This document shows positions 8,311-16,921 of a stretch of DNA of 64,000 nt, one piece after another. The stretch's first letter is position 1. Each line of letters starts with the position of its first letter. Source of the DNA: Alphaproteobacteria bacterium (lineage in GTDB: Bacteria > Pseudomonadota > Alphaproteobacteria > UBA8366); the NCBI GenBank assembly GCA_028281325.1, contig JANQKC010000028.1:62001-126000 (forward strand), given 5' to 3'. A program made the translations under genes and the position numbers. Under the pieces are notes generated by a model. That model was not told the DNA's origin and made no database searches. It saw only the letters and a program-made list of their open reading frames with translations.

Positions 8311-10719
8311 GTGACGGAGTCCACGGCGGACAGAAACCAGTCGGCGCGGAAGACCTGGCGGGGGCGGATCGTGCCGACGGCCGGCGTCATGGTCGCGTTG
8401 TCGCTGCTGCTCGCCGCCACGACGATCCGCATCGCCGACCCGGCCTGGCTTCAGACCGCCCGCGTCGTGACCTTCGACCTGTATCAGCGCCTGTCGCCGC
8501 GCCCGATTTCCGAAAGCCCGGTCGTCATCGTCGACATCGACGAGAAGAGTCTTGCCGCCTTGGGCCAGTGGCCATGGCCGCGCTCCCTCATCGCCGACCT
8601 GATCGACAAACTGGGTGCGAATGGCGTGAAAGTGATCGGGTTCGATGCCTTCTTCCCGGAATACGACCGTATGTCGCCGGCCATCGTCGCGGAGACGCTG
8701 GAAAGCCTCGACGCGGAGTCCCGAAAGGCCCTGCTGGCGCTGCCCAGCAACGAATCGGTTATGGCCGAGGCCATGGGCAGGACCAAGACCGTGGTCGGCC
8801 AAGTCGCCCTGCACACGCCGCCGCCGGAAAACCAGCAGGGCACGAAGATTCGAACGCCGTTCCGCGCCGAGATGGGCGGCGATCCGCGCCCCTTCCTCGC
8901 GCGCTACAGGAGCTTGGTCGCCAACGTCCCCGAACTCGAAGCGGCCGCCGCGGGTCATGGGTTCTTTTCCATCGGGGCGGAACTGGACGGCAAGGTTCGG
9001 CGGGTGCCCCTGCTCGCCATCGCCGGCGAGGAAATCCGTCCCGCGCTGACGGTCGAGATGCTGCGCGCAGTCTTCGGTAACAACACCCTGATCAGCCGAC
9101 GCGACGCCGCCGGCATGACCGCCGTGCAGATACAGATCCGGCCCGAATTCGGCGGCGGCGGTTTCATTCTGCCGACCGACGCGCAAGGGCGGATCTGGGT
9201 CCATTTCGCCAAACCGGACGTCTACAACACCGCTGGCAACACCGGGCGGCTCTACGTCTCCGCATCGGATGTCCTGACCGGGCAAGCCCCGAAATTGCGG
9301 CTCGACGGCAAGTTCGCCATCGTCGGCGCATCGGCGGCGGGATTGGTCGATATCCGCGAGACGCCGGTTGCGAACCGGATGCCCGGCGTGGAAGTGCATG
9401 CGAATCTCTTGGAATCGATCTTCGCTGCCGAAGCCGCGTATTCGCAGTCCATACAGCAACGGGTCGCGGCACTCTCCAAGAACGGTCTCGACGGCACGGC
9501 GGCCATGCGCCAGGCCATGGCCGAGATCGACAAGGCCAGCTTCTTCCTGCGCTATCCCAACTACGCGAACAGCGCGGAGATGTTCCTAGCGATCGTCGCG
9601 GGCATCATCCTGATGATCCTGGTGCCACGGCTGGGACCGCTGTGGACGCTTGTCGGGCTGTTCGTCGCCGGCGGCACGCTCGCCGGACTCTCCTGGTATC
9701 TCTATAAGACGCATCTGTTGTTGTTCGACGTGACCTATCCAGGCGCCACCGTCGTGGCGCTCTACGCCGTCCTCACCTACAGCAACTACGCGCGGGAGAC
9801 GGCGGAGAAGCGGCGCGTGCGCAGCGCCTTCGGTCAATACCTCTCGCCCGCGCTGGTCGAACAGCTCGCCGAGCATCCGGAACGGCTGACCCTCGGCGGC
9901 GAGACGAAGCCCATGACCATATTGTTCTGCGACGTGCGCGGCTTCACGTCGATCTCCGAAACCTACAAGACCGACCCGCAAGGCCTGACGGAGTTGATCA
10001 ACCGGCTGTTGACGCCGCTCAGCGACGCGATCCTGTCGCGCCACGGGACGATCGACAAATACATGGGCGACTGCATCATGGCCTTCTGGAACGCGCCGAT
10101 GGCGGTGCCGGACCATGAACGGCAGGCCTGCGCGGCCGCGCTCGCGATGCTGTCCGAACTCGACGCCTTGAACGCGGCCCGCAAGGCGGAGGCCGATACG
10201 GCCGGCACGGAATTCCAACCGCTGGCCGTCGGGATCGGGCTGAATACCGGCGATTGCGTGGTCGGCAATATGGGCTCGGCGCAACGCTTCGATTACTCGG
10301 TGCTCGGCGACGCGGTGAACCTGTCCGCCCGCCTTGAGGGACAATCGCGCGACTACGGCGTCTCGATCGTGGTCGGCGAGGACACCGCCGCGAAGACCGC
10401 CGACGATTTCGCGCTGCTCGAACTCGACCGGATCGCGGTCAAGGGAAAAACCGAAGCGGTGACGATCTACGGCCTGTTGGGCGACAAAGACTACCGCGAC
10501 ACGGACGATTTCCAAGCGCTGGTCCGCGCCAACGGCGCGATGCTGGACGCCTACCGGGCGCAGGATTGGGACAGGGCCGAAACCCTCGCCAACGAATGCC
10601 GCATCCTCAACGAGTCAACGACCGGCCTCTACGCACTCTATAAGGCGCGCATCGCAGCCTATCGCCAGGATCCGCCGGCGGCGGGTTGGAACGGGGTCTA
10701 TGTGGCGACGACGAAATAG
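8311..10719 (+). CDS. CHASE2-domain class III adenylate/guanylate cyclase
   Basis: This is a membrane sensor of about 800 residues. A first membrane helix is followed by a large extracytoplasmic CHASE2 domain (from VVIVDIDEKSLAALGQWPW), then about three membrane helices near residues 415-485, and a cytoplasmic class III cyclase domain. The cyclase keeps the metal-binding aspartates in ILFCDVRGFTS and YMGDCIMAFW, and the GDAVNLSARLEG segment. It should make cAMP, or possibly cGMP, in response to an unknown periplasmic signal. The GTG at 8311 is preferred because GAGGA (8297-8301) is 9 nt upstream; the ATG at 8302 sits directly on that site. Confidence 0.92.
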   Translation: MTESTADRNQSARKTWRGRIVPTAGVMVALSLLLAATTIRIADPAWLQTARVVTFDLYQRLSPRPISESPVVIVDIDEKSLAALGQWPWPRSLIADLIDKLGANGVKVIGFDAFFPEYDRMSPAIVAETLESLDAESRKALLALPSNESVMAEAMGRTKTVVGQVALHTPPPENQQGTKIRTPFRAEMGGDPRPFLARYRSLVANVPELEAAAAGHGFFSIGAELDGKVRRVPLLAIAGEEIRPALTVEMLRAVFGNNTLISRRDAAGMTAVQIQIRPEFGGGGFILPTDAQGRIWVHFAKPDVYNTAGNTGRLYVSASDVLTGQAPKLRLDGKFAIVGASAAGLVDIRETPVANRMPGVEVHANLLESIFAAEAAYSQSIQQRVAALSKNGLDGTAAMRQAMAEIDKASFFLRYPNYANSAEMFLAIVAGIILMILVPRLGPLWTLVGLFVAGGTLAGLSWYLYKTHLLLFDVTYPGATVVALYAVLTYSNYARETAEKRRVRSAFGQYLSPALVEQLAEHPERLTLGGETKPMTILFCDVRGFTSISETYKTDPQGLTELINRLLTPLSDAILSRHGTIDKYMGDCIMAFWNAPMAVPDHERQACAAALAMLSELDALNAARKAEADTAGTEFQPLAVGIGLNTGDCVVGNMGSAQRFDYSVLGDAVNLSARLEGQSRDYGVSIVVGEDTAAKTADDFALLELDRIAVKGKTEAVTIYGLLGDKDYRDTDDFQALVRANGAMLDAYRAQDWDRAETLANECRILNESTTGLYALYKARIAAYRQDPPAAGWNGVYVATTK

Positions 10720-10729
10720 ACTTCACGGC

Positions 10730-11122
10730 CTATAGCGGCCGGTGCTCGGTCCCCTCGCCCCACGTGACGAACATCAGACGCCCCGGCTCGACGACCTCCG
10801 TCCGGTGCCATGCGCCGGCGGGAATGACCACACCCGGCGCATCCGACCGCAGTGGGACGCGTTGTTCCCCGCCCTCCCGTTCGATGATCACGTCGAGCTT
10901 ACCTGCCAGAAGGTAGAGAATCTCCTCGCCTTTCGGATGCCTCTCCCAGTGCGGCGTGTCCTTTCCGACATCGGACACGATCATCAGATACCCGTCCAAT
11001 CGCCGCTTCCCCTGGCCGAGGTCGGCCCAAAACGCGTCGGTCACCTCGATCCGCTCGGCCGCGCCGGCGGGTCCGAGGGTCACGTAAGTCTTCCGAAGGT
11101 CGAAGGTCGTCCCGTCCGTCAT
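10730..11122 (-). CDS. Small cupin-domain protein
   Basis: The product is a single cupin barrel of 130 residues. Cupin motif 1 is visible as HWERHPKGEEILYLLAGKLD and motif 2 as GVVIPAGAWHRTEV, giving His/Glu ligands for a metal ion. The ATG at 11122 is preferred because GGAAAAGGA lies about 7 nt upstream; a TTG 18 bp further upstream lacks this spacing. The gene is convergent with the cyclase and divergent from the CaiB/BaiF gene. Cupins of this size may be isomerases, dioxygenases or sensors, and the function is not predictable. Confidence 0.85.
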   Translation of the reverse strand: MTDGTTFDLRKTYVTLGPAGAAERIEVTDAFWADLGQGKRRLDGYLMIVSDVGKDTPHWERHPKGEEILYLLAGKLDVIIEREGGEQRVPLRSDAPGVVIPAGAWHRTEVVEPGRLMFVTWGEGTEHRPL

Positions 11123-11197
11123 TCCGTCATCCTTTTCCAATCAGCATACCCGAGTCCACACGGTAGCCAGTTAAAGGTATCGAATACCACCGCCGAT

Positions 11198-11226
11198 TTG
11201 ACGACACGGCACCGGCACGGTTTAGT
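11198..11226 (+). promoter_or_regulatory. Candidate sigma-70 promoter for the CaiB/crotonase operon
   Basis: TTGACG (11198-11203) and TTTAGT (11221-11226) are separated by exactly 17 bp, close to the -35/-10 consensus. They lie about 108 bp before the GTG of the CoA-transferase gene in a region divergent from the cupin gene. The match is from sequence only. Confidence 0.4.
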
Positions 11227-11333
11227 CAGGCCCAGGATAACCGCGGCGCAAACGGCCGCCGAACCCGGCCCCCGGACGGGATTGCGCCACCCCCGGCGCG
11301 ACCGCTAAGGCTCACACATCAAGTGGAGGAAAC

Positions 11334-12473
11334 GTGACGGAAAAACTACCGCTGGACGGCATTCGCGTGGTCGAACTGGGTACCAGCGTTGCCGCGCCCT
11401 ATGGCACCTGGGTCTTGGGCATGCTGGGCGCGGAGGTGATCAAGGTGGAGCGGCCCGAGGTCGGCGACGATTGCCGGCAATGGGGGCCGCCCTCCGTGCA
11501 GGACGGCATGCGGTCCTTCTTCCTGGTCTTGAACACCAACAAGAAATCCGTCGTCGTCGACTTCAAGAACAAGGCGGAAGTCGACCGCCTGCGCGACTAC
11601 ATCGCCGAGAATGTCGACGTGGTCGTCCAGAACCTCCGCCCCGGCCTGGTCGAGAAGCTGGGCCTGTCCGCCGACGACCTGATGCCCCTGAACCCGCGCC
11701 TGATCTACTGCCACAGCGGCGCGTTCGGCAATGTCGGCCCGTACAAGGACCGCCCCGGTTACGACCCGCTGATGCAGGCCTGCGGCGGCGTGATGAGCGT
11801 CAACGGCGAGGAAGGACGGCCGCCGGCGCGGGTCGGCACCTCGATCATCGACATGGGCACCGGCATGTGGGCCGTCATCGGCGTGCTGACCGCGCTCAAC
11901 CAGCGGCATGAAACCGGCAAGGGCTGCCGCGTCGACGCGTCGCTCTACGAAACCGCGCTCGGCTGGATGAACTACCACGCCGCCGGGTACTACGGCACCG
12001 GGAAGCCGGCCAAACGGGTCGGCTCGAAAGCGCCCGGCATCGCGCCTTATCAGGCCTATGAATGCGCTGACGGCTATCTCGTCATCGCCGGCGCCAACGA
12101 CCGGCTGTTCGCCAAGATGTGCGGCGCGCTCGGCCATCCCGAATGGACCGACGACCCGCGCTTCGGCTCCAACCTGACCCGCTGGGACAACCTCGACGCA
12201 TTGAACGAGAACATGGAAGCGGTGCTGAAGACCGAACCCCGCAAGGTCTGGCAAGAGAAGCTGGACGCGGTCGGCGTGCCCAACGCCCCCACGCAGAGCA
12301 TCGACGAGGTTCTGGTCGATCCGCAAACGCTGGCGCTCGGCATTTTGCAGGAAACCGACGACAAGGTCTTCAAGCTGCTCGGCCTGCCGTTGCAGTTCGA
12401 CCACAAGCGGCCGCCGCAACCGAACGGCGCGCCGCAACTCGGCGAGCACACCAAGGAAATTTTCGGAGACTGA
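11334..12473 (+). CDS. CaiB/BaiF family (class III) CoA-transferase
   Basis: This 379-residue cytoplasmic enzyme belongs to family III CoA-transferases, which move CoA between carboxylic acids through aspartyl-CoA intermediates. The N-terminus LDGIRVVELGTSVAAPYGTW and the segment SGAFGNVGPYKDRPGYDPLMQACGG-like region (split here at the expected Asp, in PGYD) are characteristic. The start is GTG with GGAGG 5 nt upstream. It is followed after 7 bp by an enoyl-CoA hydratase, so the pair probably activates and hydrates a specific acyl compound. The substrate is unknown. Confidence 0.94.
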   Translation: MTEKLPLDGIRVVELGTSVAAPYGTWVLGMLGAEVIKVERPEVGDDCRQWGPPSVQDGMRSFFLVLNTNKKSVVVDFKNKAEVDRLRDYIAENVDVVVQNLRPGLVEKLGLSADDLMPLNPRLIYCHSGAFGNVGPYKDRPGYDPLMQACGGVMSVNGEEGRPPARVGTSIIDMGTGMWAVIGVLTALNQRHETGKGCRVDASLYETALGWMNYHAAGYYGTGKPAKRVGSKAPGIAPYQAYECADGYLVIAGANDRLFAKMCGALGHPEWTDDPRFGSNLTRWDNLDALNENMEAVLKTEPRKVWQEKLDAVGVPNAPTQSIDEVLVDPQTLALGILQETDDKVFKLLGLPLQFDHKRPPQPNGAPQLGEHTKEIFGD

Positions 12474-12480
12474 CATCCCC

Positions 12481-13275
12481 ATGCGCACCGATTACGAAAC
12501 GCTCAAGCTCGACCGGGTCGAGGACCATATCCTCGTCGTCACGCTGAACCGTCCGGAGCGGGCGAACGCCATGAACACGCAGATGGGGCTCGACCTCCGC
12601 GACCTCTGGCGCGACCTGTATGTGGACCAGGAAGACGTGCGCTGCGTCATCATGACCGGGTCCGGCGAGAAGGCCTTCTGCGCCGGCGGCGACCTCAAGG
12701 ACCGCGACGGCATGACCGACGAACAATGGCAGCACCAGCACGCCATCTTCGAGCAGGCCGTGCTGACGATGATGGACGTCCCGCCGCCGATCATCGGCGC
12801 GATCAACGGCGTCGCCTATGGGGGCGGCACCGAGTTCGTCCTGCTCTGCGATTTCGCCTACGGGGCGAGCCATGCCCGCTTCGCCCTGACCGAGGTGACG
12901 CTCGGCATCATGCCCGGCGCGGCGGCGACGCAGATGCTGCCGCGCGCGGTCGGCATCCGTCGGGCCAAGGAGTTCCTGATGTGCGGCGCGCCCTGCTCGG
13001 CCGAGGAAGCGCTCGACTGGGGCATCCTGAACAAGGTCTGCGAACCCGAAAAGCTTATGGCGGAAGCGCTGACGACCGCGCGGCGCATCGCCGCCAACGC
13101 GCCGATCTCCATCCGACAGGCGAAGAAGTCGTTGAACATGTCGATGCAGATTGACGCGCGGAACGGCTACATGTTCGAAATCGAGGCCTATAACCGCATG
13201 GTGCCGACCGAGGACCGCGTGGAAGGCATCCGCGCCTTCAACGAGAAGCGCAAGCCGGTCTACCGGGGAAAATAA
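12481..13275 (+). CDS. Enoyl-CoA hydratase/isomerase family protein
   Basis: This is a crotonase-fold enzyme of 264 residues. The oxyanion-hole segments are FCAGGDLKDRD and NGVAYGGGTEFVLLCDFAYG, and the catalytic Glu region is ALTEVTLGIMPG. It should act in the cytoplasm on an acyl-CoA delivered by the CoA-transferase encoded 7 bp upstream. A GGAG at 12466-12469 lies about 11 nt before the ATG, inside the end of the upstream gene, so translation is likely coupled. Crotonases catalyse many reactions, so hydratase is only the default name. Confidence 0.93.
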   Translation: MRTDYETLKLDRVEDHILVVTLNRPERANAMNTQMGLDLRDLWRDLYVDQEDVRCVIMTGSGEKAFCAGGDLKDRDGMTDEQWQHQHAIFEQAVLTMMDVPPPIIGAINGVAYGGGTEFVLLCDFAYGASHARFALTEVTLGIMPGAAATQMLPRAVGIRRAKEFLMCGAPCSAEEALDWGILNKVCEPEKLMAEALTTARRIAANAPISIRQAKKSLNMSMQIDARNGYMFEIEAYNRMVPTEDRVEGIRAFNEKRKPVYRGK

Positions 13276-13295
13276 CGCAGCCCAAGTGCCTAGGG

Positions 13296-13922
13296 CTATT
13301 CGATGGCCTTCAGGAACGGCGCATCCGCCTCGGGGTCGAGGAAATCCCGCAGTTCTTGTGAGACCGGCGCGCCGGCCGCCACCAGCAAGCGGGCGACATC
13401 GGGCTGCGTCCTGGGTACGCCCGCCTTGTCTTCCTTCCACCCGTGCACCGCCCAGCCGAGCGGCGAGCCGTCATGCTCGGTATCGGGCGCGCGGATATCC
13501 GCGCAGGCGTCGATCAGCGCCTCGGCCAACCGGGTCAGGCCGTGCATCGCCGTCCAATGCAGCGCCGTCGCGCCGAACAGCCCTCGCAACGTTACATCGG
13601 CCCCGGCTTCGATAAGGCGCAAGCCGACATCTTCGACCAACAGGCTTGCCGCGGCGATCAAGGGCGTATCGCCATGCATCTCATGCCGCGCATTGACATC
13701 CGCCCCCGCCGCCAACAGCACCTCCGCCAGCGGCAAGGCGGCCGCCGCGTCAAGCGGCCCTTCGAAGACCATATCGCAGACATACTGCAGCGGCACCGAC
13801 GGATTCTTGCCGTCGGGGCCCCACCGAATCACCGCATCGGCAAGCGTCGGATCAGCGTCGAGACAGGCGCGCAGGGCTTCGACGTCGCCGTCCTCGATGG
13901 CCTGCTGGACAGGCGGCGTCAT
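13296..13922 (-). CDS. Ankyrin-repeat protein
   Basis: The 208-residue protein is built from about four to five ankyrin repeats (for example AEVLLAAGADVNARHEMHGD and RLIEAGADVTLRGLFGATAL). It has no signal peptide or membrane segment, so it is probably a cytoplasmic protein-binding module. The ATG at 13922 is chosen because GAAGGA lies about 9 nt upstream; the alternative TTG at 13958 does not have a site. It is convergent with the enoyl-CoA hydratase gene. The partner is unknown. Confidence 0.88.
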   Translation of the reverse strand: MTPPVQQAIEDGDVEALRACLDADPTLADAVIRWGPDGKNPSVPLQYVCDMVFEGPLDAAAALPLAEVLLAAGADVNARHEMHGDTPLIAAASLLVEDVGLRLIEAGADVTLRGLFGATALHWTAMHGLTRLAEALIDACADIRAPDTEHDGSPLGWAVHGWKEDKAGVPRTQPDVARLLVAAGAPVSQELRDFLDPEADAPFLKAIE

Positions 13923-13965
13923 GGCATGTGGTCCTTCTTTCGGTCCAGATTTACGCAAGTATAAA

Positions 13966-14037
13966 GCCCCGCTTTCGCGGGAAAGACATTGAATCGACGT
14001 AGCGCGTTTCCCAAGTCATTCCCGCGAAGGCGGGAAT
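13966..14037. repeat. Inverted-repeat doublet A-B (REPIN-like), downstream of the GIY-YIG gene
   Basis: Two GC-rich hairpins lie in opposite orientation. Copy A (13966-13983) is GCCCCGCtttcGCGGGAA. Copy B (14019-14036) is TTCCCGCgaagGCGGGAA, a perfect 7-bp stem with a 4-nt loop. Their centres are 53 bp apart. Copy B supplies the last codons and stop of the GIY-YIG gene. The arrangement mirrors the doublet on the other side of the gene. Confidence 0.85.
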
Positions 14038-14327
14038 CCAGCGATGTCCGGATATCGGTCACGCCACGCGGGGTTGGATGTCTCGATCAACTCGATCTTC
14101 CACGCGCGCCGCCATTTCTTCATGGCTTTTTCCCGCGCGATTGCTAGCTCCATGGCTTCATGGACCTCGTAGTACACCAGTGTTTTCACACCATACCGAT
14201 TGGTAAAGCCTCGGGTCTCCCCTTCCCGATGCTGCCAAACACGTTTCACGAGATCAGACGTCACGCCGATGTACAAAGTGCCCTTTCGCTTGCTCGCGAG
14301 TATGTAGACGTAACCGAGCTTATCCAT
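14016..14327 (-). CDS. Single-domain GIY-YIG endonuclease
   Basis: This 103-residue protein is a stand-alone GIY-YIG nuclease domain. The two signature strands read YVYILA and LYIGVTSD, followed by the conserved Arg in LVKRVWQHR, the Glu in EAMELAIAREKAMKKW and a basic tail. Such proteins cut DNA and resemble the catalytic heads of homing endonucleases and SLX1. The gene has lower GC than its neighbours and is bracketed by two near-identical inverted-repeat doublets. The 3' copy encodes its last residues (AGFPPSRE) and the stop. Recognition or mobilisation of these repeats is an inference, not established by the sequence. Confidence 0.88.
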   Translation of the reverse strand: MDKLGYVYILASKRKGTLYIGVTSDLVKRVWQHREGETRGFTNRYGVKTLVYYEVHEAMELAIAREKAMKKWRRAWKIELIETSNPAWRDRYPDIAGFPPSRE

Positions 14328-14348
14328 TGCGCACCCAGCGCCTCTTGG

Positions 14349-14420
14349 ATTCCCGCTTTCGCGGGAAAGACGGCGAATGGTAACCCAAACTCCATTGCCA
14401 TTCCCGCGAAAGCAGGAATC
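14349..14420. repeat. Inverted-repeat doublet C-D (REPIN-like), upstream of the GIY-YIG gene
   Basis: Copy C (14350-14367) is TTCCCGCtttcGCGGGAA and copy D (14401-14418) is TTCCCGCgaaaGCAGGAA with one stem mismatch. They are in opposite orientation with centres 51 bp apart. After the hairpin, C and A share the pattern GGGAAAGAC, three variable bases, then GAAT. The doublet fills most of the gap between the GIY-YIG start and the first MFS gene. When read in frame it creates false N-terminal extensions of the MFS protein. Confidence 0.85.
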
Positions 14421-14495
14421 TATTTGCGTCGCCTGTGGGGCCGCGCTAATCAGCGATCTTCAAGCCTCCCCCGAAACATACAGCCGACCTCTATT

Positions 14496-15710
14496 TTGCG
14501 CGAACTCCTCACCCCCACCGTGCTGATCCCGCTGCTCGCCATGCTCGCGGTGCAGACATTGACGTCGATGGCCGATCTGACCGTGCCGGTGCTCGCGCCG
14601 GAGGCGGCGGCCGATATCGGCGTGGCGGCGACGCTGATCGGGACATGGATCGCCGCCTTGTACGGCGCGGCCATGCTGAGCGGGCTGGCCGCCGGGTCGC
14701 TGGTGCCGCGCTACGGCGCCGTGCGGGTCGGCCAAGGGGCGCTGGTCCTCTCCGCCATCGGGCTCGGGTTGTTCGTCCTGGCGCACCCGCTGCTTGCCCT
14801 GGCCAGCGCGCTGTGCCTGGGCGCCGCCTACGGGACCGTCAATCCCGCGAGTTCCGACGTGCTGGCGCGGCATTCGCCGGTACGCTGGCGCGCCTTCGTC
14901 TTTTCCGTCAAACAGTCCGGCGTGACCCTGGGCGGCGCGCTGGCCGGCGCGATCACCCCCGCCCTCGCCGCACAGTTCGGCTGGCAAACCGCCGGGTTGA
15001 TCCTGGCCGGCGTCCTGCTGGCGCTCGCCCTGACGATCCAACCGACGCGCGCCCGGATCGACGATAACCGCGATCCAAGCCGTTTGGCGGCCAAGGTCTC
15101 GATCGTCGCGCCGATCCGCCTGATCCTGTCGGATCGCCTGTTGCGCTGGCTGACCGTCGCCGCCGTGCTGTATTCGGGCGTGCAGGTCTGCCTGTTCTCC
15201 TTCCTGGTGGTCTATCTCGCGGGATCCATCGGCATGCCGCTGACCGTTGCCGGGCTGGCTTATGCGGCTTTCCAGGGCGGCGGCATCGCCGGCCGCATCT
15301 TCTGGGGCATGATCGCCGGCGGCGCGATCTCGTCGCGGTGGCTGCTGATCCTGCTGGGCCTCGCCACCGCCGCCTGCCTGGCGGTTGTCGGCCTGTTCGT
15401 GCAGGACTGGCCGACCGCCGCCGTCTTCGCGGTCGCGGTGGTCCTCGGCGGCTGCGCGCTTGGATGGAACGGCCTGTATCTCTCCGAAATCGCCCGACTC
15501 GCCCCCGACGGCCGCGTCGGAGAGGCGACGGGCGGGGCGCAGTTCTTTTTCTTCGCCGGGGCGATGGCGGTGCCGCCCGCCTTCGGTTTGCTGGTCGATC
15601 TGTCCAGCGGGTACGATATTCCCTTCGTCGTGATCGCCGTCATGTCCGTCTGCGCCAGCATCGCCGTCGCGCTTGCCAACGATCCGGCCTCCGAAACGCG
15701 ACAAGAATAA
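14496..15710 (+). CDS. MFS transporter, first of a tandem pair
   Basis: The product is a 12-helix major facilitator permease of 404 residues. The TTG at 14496 is chosen because the resulting LRELLTPTVLIPLLA aligns with the ATG-initiated MRDLLRSDAKIALPT of the next gene, and because longer versions would translate the upstream repeat (WIPAFAGK). The next ATG (14541) would cut into helix 1. The loop motif VLARHSPVRWRAFVFSVKQS is shared with its neighbour. The stop overlaps the next ATG (TAATG). The substrate is unknown, and no ribosome binding site stands out. Confidence 0.85.
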   Translation: MRELLTPTVLIPLLAMLAVQTLTSMADLTVPVLAPEAAADIGVAATLIGTWIAALYGAAMLSGLAAGSLVPRYGAVRVGQGALVLSAIGLGLFVLAHPLLALASALCLGAAYGTVNPASSDVLARHSPVRWRAFVFSVKQSGVTLGGALAGAITPALAAQFGWQTAGLILAGVLLALALTIQPTRARIDDNRDPSRLAAKVSIVAPIRLILSDRLLRWLTVAAVLYSGVQVCLFSFLVVYLAGSIGMPLTVAGLAYAAFQGGGIAGRIFWGMIAGGAISSRWLLILLGLATAACLAVVGLFVQDWPTAAVFAVAVVLGGCALGWNGLYLSEIARLAPDGRVGEATGGAQFFFFAGAMAVPPAFGLLVDLSSGYDIPFVVIAVMSVCASIAVALANDPASETRQE

Positions 15711-16921
15711 TGCGTGACCTACTTCGCAGCGACGCCAAGATCGCGCTGCCGACCATGTTCGCGGGGCAGTCGATCATCGCGATGGCCGCCTACGCCATCC
15801 CGGTGGTCGCGCCGGCCGCCGCGCCCGACATCGGCATTTCGACGGTCTTTGTCGGCGGGTTCACGTCTCTCGTCTATCTGGTCGCCATGATCGGCGGTCT
15901 GTACACCGGCGCAATGGTGATCCGTTTCGGCACGGTCCGAATCATGCAGATCCTGTTGCTGTTTACCGCGGCCGGCACCGCCGCCTTCAACCTGGGTACG
16001 ATCGCCACGGCAGTGTTCTGCGCGCTCGCCGTCGGCGTGGCGGTCGGACCGATGAACCCGGCGGGATCGCACGTGCTGGCCCGCACCACGCCGCCGCGCT
16101 GGCGCGCCTTCGTCTTCTCGGCCAAACAATGCTCAACCCCGATGGGCGGCGTGCTGGCCGGCGTCGCGATGCCCGCCCTTCTGCTCGCCTATGACTGGAA
16201 AGTTGCGGTCGGCACGATCGCGGTCGCCGCCGTCGTGGTAACGATCCTGATCCAACCGACACGCGCCCGGTTGGATGTGGACCGGGATCGCACGCGCCCG
16301 GTCAGCGCCGGAAGCTTCCTGAAGCCGCTGCGCATCGCGGTCAGCCGGGCCGACCTGCGCGCGCTCGCCGTCATGGGTTTCATCTATGCCGGGGGGCAGG
16401 TGACACTCGCATCCTATCTCGTCGTCTTTCTCACCGAGCAGGTCGCGCTCTCCATCGCGAGCGCCGGGTTGCTCTACGCGATCTTCAGCGGCTGCGGCAT
16501 CCCGATCCGACTGTTCTGGGGGGTCATCGCCGAGCGCGTGTTGAGTTCGCGGACGATCCTGATCCTGACTGGATTCTGCATGGCGATCGGATTCGTGTTG
16601 ACCGCTTGGTTCGACGCAGCCTGGCCCTTCGCCGCGCTGAGCGCGGTTACCGTCTTGTTGGGATTGAGCGCCAACGGCTGGGTCGGCCTGTTCTTCTCCG
16701 AGATCGTCCGCCTCGTACCCGACGATCAGGCCGGCGAAGCCAGCGGCGGCGGCCAGTTCTTCACCTATGCCGGCATCATGACCATGCCGCTGATCTTCGG
16801 CGGCATGGTCGCGGGCACCGGGGAATACACGTGGTCCTTCTATCTCCTGGCCGGGCTCTGCTTCATCGGCGCGGTGCAGCTTCTGCTGACGCGCCCGCGC
16901 CCGCGCCCACGTAAGCGCTAG
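15710..16921 (+). CDS. MFS transporter, second of a tandem pair
   Basis: This 403-residue inner-membrane permease is clearly paralogous to the gene immediately upstream. Both share the N-terminal layout (PVVAPAAAPDIGISTVFVGG compared with PVLAPEAAADIGVAATLIGT) and the VLARTTPPRWRAFVFSAKQC loop. The ATG overlaps the preceding stop by 1 bp, so the two are co-translated. A duplication with divergence in the 12 helices suggests related but distinct substrates, or a heterodimer. Its stop shares a CTAG tetranucleotide with the stop of the convergent aspartate-dehydrogenase-like gene. Confidence 0.9.
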   Translation: MRDLLRSDAKIALPTMFAGQSIIAMAAYAIPVVAPAAAPDIGISTVFVGGFTSLVYLVAMIGGLYTGAMVIRFGTVRIMQILLLFTAAGTAAFNLGTIATAVFCALAVGVAVGPMNPAGSHVLARTTPPRWRAFVFSAKQCSTPMGGVLAGVAMPALLLAYDWKVAVGTIAVAAVVVTILIQPTRARLDVDRDRTRPVSAGSFLKPLRIAVSRADLRALAVMGFIYAGGQVTLASYLVVFLTEQVALSIASAGLLYAIFSGCGIPIRLFWGVIAERVLSSRTILILTGFCMAIGFVLTAWFDAAWPFAALSAVTVLLGLSANGWVGLFFSEIVRLVPDDQAGEASGGGQFFTYAGIMTMPLIFGGMVAGTGEYTWSFYLLAGLCFIGAVQLLLTRPRPRPRKR

